Shown here: piece after piece, positions 54,732 to 64,000 of the stretch
Numbering within the stretch: the stretch's first letter is position 1
Layout: each line of letters opens with the position of its first letter
DNA from: Oreohelix idahoensis
Lineage: Eukaryota > Mollusca > Gastropoda > Stylommatophora > Oreohelicidae
Reading direction: 5' to 3'
DNA length: 64,000 nucleotides
Assembly: GCA_024509875.1 (NCBI GenBank)
Contig: JAMPIV010006397.1
Location: forward strand, 1-64,000
Notes under the pieces: model-generated
Seen by the model: the letters and a program-made list of their open reading frames with translations, nothing else
The model's database searches: none
What the model was told of the DNA's origin: nothing
Translations under genes and position numbers: made by a program

Positions 54732-56657
54732 TTATTCGTCGTCAATAGGATTACGTGACAACGCATCAGCCACAATGTTTTCAGTGCCAGGAATATGTTC
54801 AATGGAAAACTCAAATGGCTGTAGGATGATTGAATATCTGGCGAGTTTCTGGCTTTTATGATTACATCGACGCAAGGATGCTACAGCACGTTGGTCCGTC
54901 TGTATGGTGAAGGGAGCACCAAGCAGGAATTTTTCGAGTTTAGTTATTGCCCATATCACAGATAAAAGTTCCTTGTCGACTGTTGAATACTTTGTTTCTG
55001 CAGGCTTTAGCTTTCTTGAAATGTATAAGGTAGGATGTAGAATGCCATCATGGTTCTGGAGCAGGCATGCACCAATGCCGTAGTTACTAGCATCTGTTCG
55101 TAAGAAAAATCTTTTGGAAGCATCGGGAAGTCTTAAAATTGGTTCATGCGAGAACAAATTTATAATTTTGTTGAAAGTTTCATTGCATGTACCAGTCCAT
55201 GTCACCTTCACCGGCATGTCTTTCTTTAACAATGAAGACAATACAGCCGTGATGGATGACAAGTTTGGTATGAATCTACTGTAATATTGAACAAGTCCTA
55301 ACAAACTCCTGACCTGTTTCTTCGTCTGAGGAACTGCTATGTTTAGAATTTTGGAGACTGTACTAGGTAACGTTCGGATATATCCCGATCCAATGATATG
55401 TCCCAAAAAGGTTATCTCATTACACGCGATTTGCACCTTTGTAGGTTTAGCAGTTAGATGATAATTCCTTAGAGTGTCGAAAACATATCTAAGTCCCGAA
55501 ACATGTTCCTCAAACGACGAACTAAACAAGCATATGTCGTCAATATATGTAATAACGTCTGGTCTACCTGATAAAATTTGTCGCATCAGGCGAATGAAGG
55601 TAGCTGGCGCATTAACAAGCCCAACAGGCATCACATTCCACTGGTATAGACCTTGTGGAGTGGAAAATGCGGTGTAGTACTTAGCCTTTTCGGTCAGTGG
55701 TATCTGCCAATAACCTTTAGTTAAGTCTATCTTACTAAATATAGTTGCGTTGGATAGACGTGGCAGTAAGTCGTCGATAAGTGGATGTGGTTCGCTGTCA
55801 ACTATAGTCTTAGCATTTAATTTTCTATAATCAACACATAGTCTGATGTTATTGTCCTTCTTCCGGACAATCACTAATGGAGAAGAGAATGGCGAATTAC
55901 TAGTCTCAATGATTCCCAGAGACAACATCTGTTCAAGTTCCTTAGTAGTTTTAGCAAGGAAATGTAAAGGAACAGAATAGGGATGTACACGAATAGGTGT
56001 ATCATCATTGAGAGTAATGTCATGACTGATAGCCGATGTGCGACCCGGGACGTCGGTCAATACATCTGGATAAGATTGTAATAGATTAGCAATCTGTAGA
56101 CGCTGTTGCGGTGTAACCGTTGAAGAGATGGTTACATCCCGCCAAGATTCAGTAGGTTGAACTACTGGTACCGGTAACGGTAACTGTACCTCAGGAAAAG
56201 AAGATTCTTCTTCCTGGATGACAGATAAGTTAGAATAATAACAAGTAGATACTGTGTTGTCATCTAGTTCATGAAAAATTGACTGTAAGTGTTCAGGACG
56301 TGTATGAAATTGCTTGAGCATGTTAATATGAAATATCTTTTTGTGTCCCTTGATATCTAAGACGTAATCAACGTCGGAAATTTTATCAATGACTTTGTAA
56401 GGACCATTCCAAGATATCAATAATTTATTGTTATTGTGAGGAAGTAACACATAAGCCTCGTCGCCTGGGAATAATTGGCGTAATCGTCGAGACCTATTTT
56501 GTAGAGATCGAGCCTTAGCTTTTGCAGCCTCAGAAGAAGCTGTTGCCAACTGGCAAGACTCAATAATGTTCTTTCGAAGATTAATCACGTACTCGTAAGA
56601 TGACTGAGTGTCCTGAGTCATCTCCGCGTCAATTAATAAGTCTTTTATTAGTCCCAT
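54732..56657 (-). CDS. Integrase C-terminal region, reverse transcriptase and RNase H of element 2
   Basis: A 641-residue minus-strand frame. Residues 15-60 continue the integrase, and PGDEAYVLLPHNNNKLLISW with NGPYKVI (to residue 90) forms a GPY/F module. Residues 105-200 are a linker (FHINMLKQFH). RT: IVRKKDNNIRLCVDYRKLN at 263-281, KIDLTKGYWQIPL with D311, YIDD at 371-374. RNase H: D522 (LRTDAS), E563 (DKEL), D588 (IQTD) and D631 (VADALSR). It would make cDNA from element RNA. The first Met lies inside what should be continuous integrase; the true chain enters from the upstream frame near 56660 through a one-step phase change, either a base miscall in a C run or a translational shift. No integrase core lies downstream of RNase H, confirming the unusual order. 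Confidence 0.95.
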   Translation of the reverse strand: MGLIKDLLIDAEMTQDTQSSYEYVINLRKNIIESCQLATASSEAAKAKARSLQNRSRRLRQLFPGDEAYVLLPHNNNKLLISWNGPYKVIDKISDVDYVLDIKGHKKIFHINMLKQFHTRPEHLQSIFHELDDNTVSTCYYSNLSVIQEEESSFPEVQLPLPVPVVQPTESWRDVTISSTVTPQQRLQIANLLQSYPDVLTDVPGRTSAISHDITLNDDTPIRVHPYSVPLHFLAKTTKELEQMLSLGIIETSNSPFSSPLVIVRKKDNNIRLCVDYRKLNAKTIVDSEPHPLIDDLLPRLSNATIFSKIDLTKGYWQIPLTEKAKYYTAFSTPQGLYQWNVMPVGLVNAPATFIRLMRQILSGRPDVITYIDDICLFSSSFEEHVSGLRYVFDTLRNYHLTAKPTKVQIACNEITFLGHIIGSGYIRTLPSTVSKILNIAVPQTKKQVRSLLGLVQYYSRFIPNLSSITAVLSSLLKKDMPVKVTWTGTCNETFNKIINLFSHEPILRLPDASKRFFLRTDASNYGIGACLLQNHDGILHPTLYISRKLKPAETKYSTVDKELLSVIWAITKLEKFLLGAPFTIQTDQRAVASLRRCNHKSQKLARYSIILQPFEFSIEHIPGTENIVADALSRNPIDDE

Positions 56658-59560
56658 AGGACCTCTTGGGGAGCACCAAAAACTAATTCAAAGGGAGAGA
56701 AGCCAGTTTGTTCATGCGGTACCTCCCGATAAGCAAATAGAACAGCTGGGAGTGCTCTGTCCCAGTCATGAGGGTGCTTAGCAGTAACCTTATGTAGTAG
56801 TTGTTTAAGTGTACGGTTAAGTCTTTCAACCGCACCATTACTCATCGGATGATAAATACTACTTAAATTCCTATCAATGTTCCAAGTTTTCATGACTTCC
56901 TTCATGGTGTCAGATATAAACTGTGACCCATGGTCTGATAAAAGTTTTCTAGGAAACCCTATTCTAGAAAAGATGAGATGTAGTGCATCAGCTACATCTG
57001 TGGTAGTGGTGGTCTTTAATGGGATAGCTTCTGGCCATCGTGTGCACAAATCAATGCACGTAAGGACGAATCTATGTCCTCTGGCCGATGGTAGCAATGG
57101 ACCAATAATATCTATTGCCATCTTGTCAAACGGTCTTACTGAGATATCGCAAGCCTGAATAGGCGCCGTGTGAAAAGCTCCACGTGCTTTCACTTCTTGG
57201 CATGTAGTACAGGAACGTACATACTGCGAAATATCTCTTGACACTCCTGGCCAAAAGAATGAAGACAGTACTCGAGATCGTGTTCGAGTATATCCCATAT
57301 GTCCAGCACAATGTGAGTCATGTGCATGTTGAAGAATGTACCGTCTAAAAGTATATGGGACCATAACTTGTTGTTTCATTTGTGATTTGTCATTAAAACA
57401 TCTAATCAATATGTCATTTTTAATAACAAAACAATGTTTGTTATTATTACCTGAGGATAGATTGTCAACTTTATCAACCAGCTTAAAAATTTTTTTTAAA
57501 GATTTATCCTCTTTTTGTTTGGTTGCAAATGTTTCCCTGTCAATAGGTGAATTGACTACAAATTCCTCTTGGTTGTCTGCATCCATTTTATTATCATCAA
57601 CTTTCTCCATGAGTTGAGTCTGCGCTCTAGTCGTCACGGCGTTTCCAGTGCATAGGTTATGTTTCTCCCATTCTATAATCTCATCTGGAGTACAATCTTT
57701 ACTGCCGTGTATACGACCAACCATCAGATCAGCTATAGGCTTTTTTAGCATACATACTTTTACGTTCCCTGTGAAAAAAGGTGTGTTAACATGAATAATA
57801 GCTGTGGGGTAAAACTCAATAGTTCCCCCAAAAGTCATGCAACGGACATATTCCCCCGTTGCACAGCTAGGATGTACCAGCGACTGTCGTACACCAATCG
57901 TTGTGGATCCTGAATCCCTCAGCACTGAGACGACGGATCCATTAACTAATCCCCTGTTAAAAATTAGTAGGCCTGTTCCATCGTTGACTGCAAGACCTAC
58001 CTCTGGTGTAATATGTCCGCAGTTAAGCACTGTTTCTTTCGCCTTCTGAAAAATAAGATTGCATTGTTGGCAACTATTTGCCACATTATAATTAATAGCA
58101 AAACATGCAGCAGAAGACTGTGTTGTATTATTGTCAAGTGGGACCTGAGCTATAGGGGTAGTATTATTTGTAACTGCCCCCCCTGTATTATGGTTGTAAT
58201 GAGATGATCCCCGAGAATGAGATCGATTCCGAGTATAATTGTTAGAATTATCTCGTCGTCCTCTATAGTAACTATTATCTCGATGTCTCGAGCCATGATT
58301 ATTACCATTCCAGTTACTATTATTATTGGGAGTATGTGATCGATTATAATGAGTGTTATGTTGACCATTGTGGTAGTTTGTTTGAGGTGAATAATTTCTA
58401 TCTCGTGATCTACCTCTGTTGAACTCATTTTTATTGTTGAAATCATTATTATATCCCTTCTGAAAGTGAACATTGTGATTTCTTTGGAACCTGCTTCTGT
58501 CTACACTGTGATGTCTTTGTTTGTTATTATGATTGTAGGCCATATTAGACGCCACAGGTAGAGGTTCTCTTAATGAGGAGTTAGAAATGGTTGCATTCGG
58601 ATGTGCCGAACAGTAGTTTAAAGAAATTTTTTCTAACTCGTCCATAGTACCTGGTTTACGCTCCTGCAAATATGCAAAAAATGGCTGGCTAACCGAAGAT
58701 AATACCTTATCCCGCAGTAGTAAATCAACTAATTTGTCGTATGATTTGTTGACTTCTGCCAGTTCAACCCATCTATTAAATGTATTGCGTATATTCGCAA
58801 TGAATCCTGCAAAATCTTTTGGAGATTCAGGTAAAATTCCCTTAAATTTCAACCTACAGTGTTCCTCGTCCAGGTGAAACCTTCGTAAAAGCAAGGACTT
58901 AATAGCACCGTAGTTATTTGCTATTGATGGGTCAGCATTTTGAGAAGCCGTCAATGGTTCTCCAACCAAGAATTCATTTAACTTGAGTACCCATGACTCT
59001 TCAGGCAAATGGTTTGTTTTGCAAGTCTGTTCAAAACGTGACAGGAACGATGAAAGGTCGTCCACGTTCAAGTTGAGAGTGGGTAATTTAAAGTTGTAGA
59101 AATGTTTAGTTTGGCTGGATGATGATCCATTTTGTGCGTTATTATTCTGGTTTGCATCAGCACTTTGTGCTTGTAATCTTGCTGTCTCCAATTTAATACG
59201 CGCCAATTCCATTTCTTGTTGTAAAATAATTTCCTCTCGTTTCAATTTATTCTCTTCTTCCTGTCTGGCGATTGCTCTTTGCTCTTCTCTTTCACGTTGA
59301 GCAATCTCTCTCAATCTATTTTCCTTGTCAATTTGCTTCATCTCACGTTCTGCTTCCTCTTTCTTTAATGCAGCCTTTTGTTCCTCTTCCTCTTTCTTTA
59401 ATGCAGCCTTTTGTTCCTCTTCCTCTTTCTTTAATGCAGCTTTTTTCTCTGCTTCTTTTCTTTCATGTTTTTCCAGTTCTGCCTCAGCAAACTGACGAAG
59501 TTCTTGAGATTTATAACCATATTCCCGACCAATTTTAACGAAATGGTCTATAGTAAGCAT
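56648..59560 (-). CDS. Gag-protease-integrase polyprotein of element 2
   Basis: A 970-residue minus-strand frame, the longest in the window. Residues 1-30 are the start; 30-130 are a charged coiled coil with three 11-residue repeats like KAALKKEEEEQ; 150-320 are the capsid-like region; 340-460 are an Asn/His/Arg-rich basic tail. C497, C500, C514 and H516 form a C-x2-C-x13-C-G-H motif. Protease: DSG at 549-551 and ADLMVGRIHG at 610-619. Integrase: H747, H754, C784 and C787, then D817, D876 and E912 (DD35E). Gag, protease and integrase are in one frame, so no gag-pol shift is used here. The frame ends eight residues after VFGA, where the phase changes into the RT frame. The start at 59560 is chosen because MLTIDHFVKIG leads straight into the coiled coil and a long leader lies upstream. 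Confidence 0.95.
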   Translation of the reverse strand: MLTIDHFVKIGREYGYKSQELRQFAEAELEKHERKEAEKKAALKKEEEEQKAALKKEEEEQKAALKKEEAEREMKQIDKENRLREIAQREREEQRAIARQEEENKLKREEIILQQEMELARIKLETARLQAQSADANQNNNAQNGSSSSQTKHFYNFKLPTLNLNVDDLSSFLSRFEQTCKTNHLPEESWVLKLNEFLVGEPLTASQNADPSIANNYGAIKSLLLRRFHLDEEHCRLKFKGILPESPKDFAGFIANIRNTFNRWVELAEVNKSYDKLVDLLLRDKVLSSVSQPFFAYLQERKPGTMDELEKISLNYCSAHPNATISNSSLREPLPVASNMAYNHNNKQRHHSVDRSRFQRNHNVHFQKGYNNDFNNKNEFNRGRSRDRNYSPQTNYHNGQHNTHYNRSHTPNNNSNWNGNNHGSRHRDNSYYRGRRDNSNNYTRNRSHSRGSSHYNHNTGGAVTNNTTPIAQVPLDNNTTQSSAACFAINYNVANSCQQCNLIFQKAKETVLNCGHITPEVGLAVNDGTGLLIFNRGLVNGSVVSVLRDSGSTTIGVRQSLVHPSCATGEYVRCMTFGGTIEFYPTAIIHVNTPFFTGNVKVCMLKKPIADLMVGRIHGSKDCTPDEIIEWEKHNLCTGNAVTTRAQTQLMEKVDDNKMDADNQEEFVVNSPIDRETFATKQKEDKSLKKIFKLVDKVDNLSSGNNNKHCFVIKNDILIRCFNDKSQMKQQVMVPYTFRRYILQHAHDSHCAGHMGYTRTRSRVLSSFFWPGVSRDISQYVRSCTTCQEVKARGAFHTAPIQACDISVRPFDKMAIDIIGPLLPSARGHRFVLTCIDLCTRWPEAIPLKTTTTTDVADALHLIFSRIGFPRKLLSDHGSQFISDTMKEVMKTWNIDRNLSSIYHPMSNGAVERLNRTLKQLLHKVTAKHPHDWDRALPAVLFAYREVPHEQTGFSPFELVFGAPQEVLWD

Positions 59561-61101
59561 TTTGACTTTTATCTGTAAGTAATTATTGCTAATTACTGAT
59601 TAAAATAGTCAATAGTAGCTTCAGAGTAATTATTATACTTACTCAACTTAGAAATATTCAATATAAATAATCACAATAGTACTGAACTCTAATGTCTAAG
59701 TTCAACTAATAGACAATATTTTGTAACAATATTGTATCTAAATAATAACTATATCATAAATAGTTATGATATCTGTTAAATATTATGTAATTACTTCACA
59801 CAATTAATCTCAATATCCAATAATGTTGGGTATGATTCCTAGTAATTATATTGTTCAATGTACTAAGTCACTCTCTTAGTACCAGAAAAGTATATTAAAT
59901 AATATACAATGGGTCTATTACCTCAAAGGTAGCTATAAGATTATTTTATTTTGTCAATATATATATTATATTATTATGCCCTAGGCATCTATTATAAATT
60001 GTAGTGCTACTTTCTTGGACTATCACTGCATAATTATGCAATGTCCCATATTAACCTTAAATATCAGAAAAAATTAATTAAATTAAATTACAAGGGTATT
60101 ATTGCATATAATATCATATTATTAATGTAGTATTAATATATATCATGAGGACAAACAAAACAATGATGCAACTAAAGGGTACAAACAATGTCGAGACGCA
60201 AACAAGACATTTTCACAATTAAAAATGAATTTATGAACTAAATAAAATAAGCGGAAATGTCACAAGCCAAATGAAGGGCAAGGTCTGACCCGAGGTCAAC
60301 TTAATATTCAAAGTACACAAAAAAAAAAAATGACTGCAAAAAATGATGACATCACAGGACTCATAACGGACGAAAATTTAACAATCATCAAATAAATGAT
60401 AGTAAGAGGAGACTGGACGAAATAGTTAACAAACATGATACAAAACTAAAAAAAATTGTTAACTGAGTACGAATAAAATACGCCAGTTATCTACGGAACG
60501 GTACAGCTAACACAAATCGTCAAACGGTAGCAGATTTGGACAGGTCGTCCAATGGCAAACCTCAATGGGGCTTCCAAAAATGCAATCGTTTAAGTTCCCT
60601 AAGAACGACTGAAATCTAGGTGGTCAGCTGTTCGCGACATTCCCCAGAGATTTCAGTTCCCTCCAACCGGCCCACGAATTAACAACACATTAAGACAACA
60701 AAAAGTACATTAAACATAGGTAAAAACATGCCGATGTAGGCAGAGGGCATGGACTTAGTAGCACTGTTTGCAATAACAACAGTTAAACACCTAGACTTAT
60801 CTTTTCCGTTGCTTCACTTGATGCTAGTTGTCGTCGACGGCTAGGCCTGTGCCTTTGACTGTCTGCTCCTGATGGGCAGGCAACGGTAGTCCATCTTGTG
60901 TATCTTGATAAATTTGAAGCGAACTAGAGAAGCGTTGAAAAGATGTCTTCTTCACTGCGACAATATAACAGTGACGTCATGTTGCCATTCATGATCACGT
61001 GCGTCACGTCAGCTTCGTAATGGTCATGTGATCGAAACTTGATCGTAAATATTTCATTCGAAAGTCATGAAAAAATTTTTGGTTTTTGGTTGTTTTTCGT
61101 C
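59561..61101 (-). other. Leader (5' untranslated region) of element 2
   Basis: About 1.5 kb, AT-rich in its gag-proximal half, with no credible gene. Expected to hold packaging and translation-start signals, none recognisable. Confidence 0.7.
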
Positions 61102-61119
61102 CCCATACACTGGCCACCA
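61102..61119 (-). promoter_or_regulatory. Primer-binding site of element 2
   Basis: On the minus strand TGGTGGCCAGTGTATGGG begins one base after the 5' LTR end. The primer tRNA is not identified. Its first bases resemble the element 1 site. Confidence 0.7.
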
Positions 61120-61120
61120 C

Positions 61121-61943
61121 TGTTACATGAGTGGCTTTTTTGCTCTGAACAATGTTCCATGTGATATGAATAAACAATTATAAATTTCTGGCCATTGTTT
61201 TTTCATTGATATGTTAGTTTTGTTTGTTCAGAGATAGTGCATCGTGCCTTCGATGGAAGATTAAGCGAATGCGGGGGTGGAAGATTCCGAACAATAATTG
61301 AACCTTGGAATACGATTGATTTGATAAGTCATTTCATTGAGTCCGTACATTTAATTCACAGTTGTACACACAGGATGATCATTTCAATAGTAGTAGAGCA
61401 TAAGTCCATATAAGTCATGCATAAATTAATCAATAACGTAGACTGCTGGTTTATGTGTCAATGTCCGGTTAAGGATACAATGCAGTATTGTCGTCAGAAC
61501 ATCACAGCTATATGCACGCGCAGCTAGACATGGCTACCTGCCGACAGTGAGACTGCGAGTCTGAATATTTCATATGAATTTGACGATTTTTCTTCTCCTT
61601 CTGAGAATTCTAGTTAAATACTAACCTCCATAAATTTCCCTCTCATATAGAGTTCTAGGACTGACCCTGGTCCATCAAAAAATGCATATATAAATGGCTA
61701 TATCATGCCGTTGAATTGGAAGGTTAGAAAAACGCAGCTATTCAGCTTGGCGGTCAAGTAACAAAGGGTAGCGTTTCTTAGTTACCGACTGTGTCCTAAA
61801 CAACGCTATACACGTCATGATCGATCGTGTATGGAGCGTTCAGTAATTGAAACATCTATCGCAATATATTAAATGCCTTAACCTTTTACAATTGCACGTC
61901 TGATAACCTTTAGCAGACGGCGTTAATATCATATACCGTAACA
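61121..61943 (-). repeat. 5' LTR of element 2 (823 bp)
   Basis: Partner of 52877-53699. It should carry the promoter on the minus strand. Confidence 0.97.
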
Positions 61944-62300
61944 CTACTACAACAACTATTATTACTCCTACTACTACCTCCACCACCTCAACTAATATTA
62001 CTGCTACTACTACTACTACAACTATTATTACTCCTACTACTACCTCTACCACCTCAACTAATATTACTGCTCCTACTACTACTACTAGAACTATTATTAC
62101 TCCTACTACTACCTCCACCGTCAACTAATATTACTGCTACTACTACTACTACAACTATTATTACTCCTACTACTTCCTCCACCACCTCAACTAATATTAC
62201 TGCTACTACTAATACTACAACTATTATTACTCCTACTACTACCTCCACCACCTCAACTAAGATTACTGCAACTACAACTACGTATCCACGTACTGTGATT
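61944..62300. repeat. Triplet repeat array, right part
   Basis: Continuation of the array at 51961-52876 with the same approximately 63-bp higher unit (CTCAACTAATATTACTGC ... ACTATTATTACTCC), about five to six copies. The first five bases are the element 2 duplication. Confidence 0.95.
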
Positions 62301-62530
62301 ATTATCATTTAACAACAAACATTTCTACTAGTACAACAATAATCACCATGTTAACAGTGACAAATTCTACTACTTCAACTGCTTTTACTTGCACCATCAA
62401 TTATACGATAAAATCAACAACAACAAAAATAAATACTACTACGACAACAACAGCAACAAACACTACTAGTACTGCATTCACAGCAACAACAACGACAACT
62501 ACTACTTAAAAAAAAATAACAACAGCAACA
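62301..62530. repeat. Low-complexity CAA/ACT-rich sequence
   Basis: Degenerate AAC, ACA and ACT triplets; no gene. Confidence 0.8.
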
Positions 62531-63544
62531 ACATCTATTTCCAATGTACCAAATATTATCCCTGCTTCTACGAGTTACTACTGTTTTTGATACCCCTTCC
62601 CCCTCCCCCTCCCCAATGTATCCGACAGGGATACTTTCTCTAAACACGAATTTCTTTTCGTCCCTTCCCCAACCCTTTGCAAAACAGAATCCATGTTTTA
62701 CATCAGCATCTATGACTCGTAACAAGCTATTTTCTTCCTCGCCATCTTGTTCGGTTTCCCGACGGCAAGCTCTAAATGACTTGCTCGTAAATCTAAGCGC
62801 CGAAACAATCGTAAAATTACGAAAATCCAGACAATGGTTTTTGAACAGAGACGAAATTACGGTGCATTGTTAACCAACATTCAGAGTGATTTTATTGAGT
62901 AAGAGCACTTTTCTAGTTTGGTTTATACATCTTTTGTATTTTTTAAATCTTAAAACATTTTTATATCTTTTTCTGTTATCTCGTCGATCTGCAAGAGAAA
63001 AAAAAAAGATAAACATAAACTTCTCACTTGTTGTCTTTGGTAATCCTATAACTATATATATTCTTTCAGATTAAACTTAAAAATGTGCATAAGAGACACT
63101 TTTAGAAATAATACATTTTTTGTTAAGTAAATCAGAAACAAAAGCCACATACACACACAAAAATAAAACCAAAAACCAATAACAAAAAAACGTAAAACGA
63201 GCAAATTAACTAAGGCAACTATTTGTCGATTTTCCGCGCAATGATTGCAGAACATGACTTTTTTGGGACCAGTTATGATGACGCTTAGAGGGTTTCTGGC
63301 TCCCTGATTGTAGTCTCGGTGTGCACCTATGGGAGATCGAGATTAGTTTTTTGATCGTGTTTTCGTGATATGGGTTTTGTACAAACATGGAAGTTCTGAA
63401 TAGTCATCCAAATAATAATAACAAGTGTTATAATATCATTTCTTGTATGTGTGTCTTACTTGCAGAACTCTTTTTCACTACGACAGGTATGCAAACAATA
63501 GGTATAAAGCCTGCTTCATTCAATCTTTCTTTCAACTCAATCTT
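62531..63544. other. Unassigned intergenic sequence
   Basis: A 109-codon + frame (62544-62873) ends ...VKLRKSRQWFLNRDEITVHC; no domain is recognised and its start lies in repeat-like sequence, so it is not called as a gene. The rest is AT-rich. Confidence 0.5.
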
Positions 63545-63597
63545 CCCTACTTCTGAAGCATGAATCCACCACTGCAGCTGGTCATCTTGCAGGCTTC
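63545..63597 (-). repeat. HP repeat family, partial copy
   Basis: CTTCTGAAGCATGAATCCAC, CACTGCAGCTGGTCATCTTG and CAGGCTTCTT match the hairpin-side half. It is interrupted by the LINE tail. Confidence 0.5.
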
Positions 63598-64000
63598 TTC
63601 TTTGATCCTTAGCTGCCGACTGTCAAAGCAGTCAGTGGTCATCACACCAGGTGGTGTCTTGTAGGGCAGCAACAAACTGCTTCCACTTTGTTCGGTCGGC
63701 GGCCATCCTTCGTACAGGGCCCCAGCTCTGGTTCTTTCTTTGCATCTCGGCCTCCATAGTTTTCCGCCAAGTGGTGGTTCATAGCATAGCTGTTCTTATG
63801 ATGGCGTCGGGCTGTCTTCTGAGGACGTCGCCAACCCACCTCCAGCGTCTGCTAGCTATGATGGTGTGCATGTCCTCTTGGTTACTCCGAGTAGTAGTTC
63901 TTGGTTAGTGATAGTATTGGCCAAACGATTCGGAGAATTTTTCTTAGGCAGGTTGTGTGGAAGGTGGACAGTCTCGACATTTCCTTCTCTGTTACTCTCC
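63598..64000 (-). mobile_element. LINE family 2, 3'-terminal fragment, runs off the window
   Basis: Minus-strand reading from the window edge: VTEKEMSRLSTFHTTCLRKI, LRIVWP, then RRWRWVGDVLRRQPDAI-like sequence and further LINE tail, ending in the same 3' sequence as 12770-13205 (GGCAGCTAAGGATCAAAG). Decayed. The upstream RT would lie beyond position 64000. Confidence 0.78.

Larger units (their letters stand above)
52877..61943 (-). mobile_element. Element 2: complete LTR retrotransposon, Gmr1-type domain order
   Basis: A 9,067-bp minus-strand element with two 823-bp LTRs (52877-53699, 61121-61943) differing at only two positions seen by eye, and ends TGTTAC...GTAACA. It is inserted in a triplet array with 5-bp CTACT duplications. 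On the minus strand: primer-binding site, 1.5 kb leader, one long frame for Gag, protease and integrase (59560-56648), a second for the integrase C-terminal region, RT and RNase H (56657-54732), and 1 kb of noncoding sequence before the 3' LTR. The two frames overlap by 10 bases with a single-step phase change. It is homologous to element 1 over its whole coding length but diverged, with unrelated LTR sequence apart from the TGTTAC end. All catalytic residues are present; this is the best-preserved element in the window. Confidence 0.97.

Noticed and set aside
61840..62308. Val-rich frames at 61840-62308 that look like membrane proteins
   Set aside because: Same triplet-array effect; hydrophobicity comes from GTN/ATN codons on the minus strand.
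62544..62873. 109-codon + frame as a possible host exon
   Set aside because: No recognised domain, the start lies in a low-complexity region and no splice signals could be supported; left as unassigned.

Overview
The window looks like intergenic, repeat-packed DNA from an invertebrate animal. I favour a mollusc, probably a gastropod, but this is inference from the style of the retroelements and SINEs; no host gene was found to confirm it. There is no bacterial or viral gene layout, no rRNA, no credible tRNA gene and no CRISPR array. Nearly everything that can be named is a mobile element, a fragment of one, or a simple or tandem repeat. LAYOUT: 1-2005 is an extreme G-rich block on the + strand, possibly a sequencing or assembly artefact. 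2006-6444 is the 5' part of a minus-strand Ty3/gypsy-like LTR element (element 3) with a 2.4 kb LTR; a solo LTR of the same family with a perfect 5-bp target duplication lies at 17490-19944. 6445-28227 is a graveyard of SINEs, LINE tails, a Tc1-like remnant, two minisatellites and a dispersed hairpin-bearing repeat family. 28233-37842 is a complete minus-strand LTR retrotransposon (element 1), with 1.5 kb LTRs that are nearly identical and the 5-bp duplication CTTGT. 37848-48765 is more repeat-studded intergenic DNA. 48765-62300 is a triplet-repeat array (ACT/ATT type) interrupted twice: by an RTE-like LINE (48802-51960, 15-bp target duplication) and by a second complete minus-strand LTR retrotransposon (element 2, 52877-61943, 823-bp LTRs with only two differences seen by eye). 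62300-64000 ends with low-complexity sequence and another LINE tail. MAIN POINT: elements 1 and 2 carry Ty3/gypsy-type domains in the order Gag, protease, integrase, reverse transcriptase, RNase H. Integrase precedes reverse transcriptase as in Ty1/copia, while the integrase still carries a GPY/F module typical of Ty3/gypsy. This is the arrangement described for the Gmr1 group. Both also carry a conserved C-x2-C-x13-C-G-H motif just before the protease in place of the usual CCHC knuckle, and a highly charged N-terminal coiled coil with in-frame tandem repeats. HOW IT WORKS TOGETHER: each LTR element would be transcribed from its right-hand LTR on the minus strand. Gag would form the particle, protease would cut the polyprotein, RT/RNase H would copy the RNA from a tRNA primer bound next to the 5' LTR, and integrase would insert the copy. 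The near-identical LTRs point to recent insertion. The few reading-frame breaks sit mainly at short homopolymers and may be sequence errors. All functional statements are read from motifs by eye; no database search was possible.
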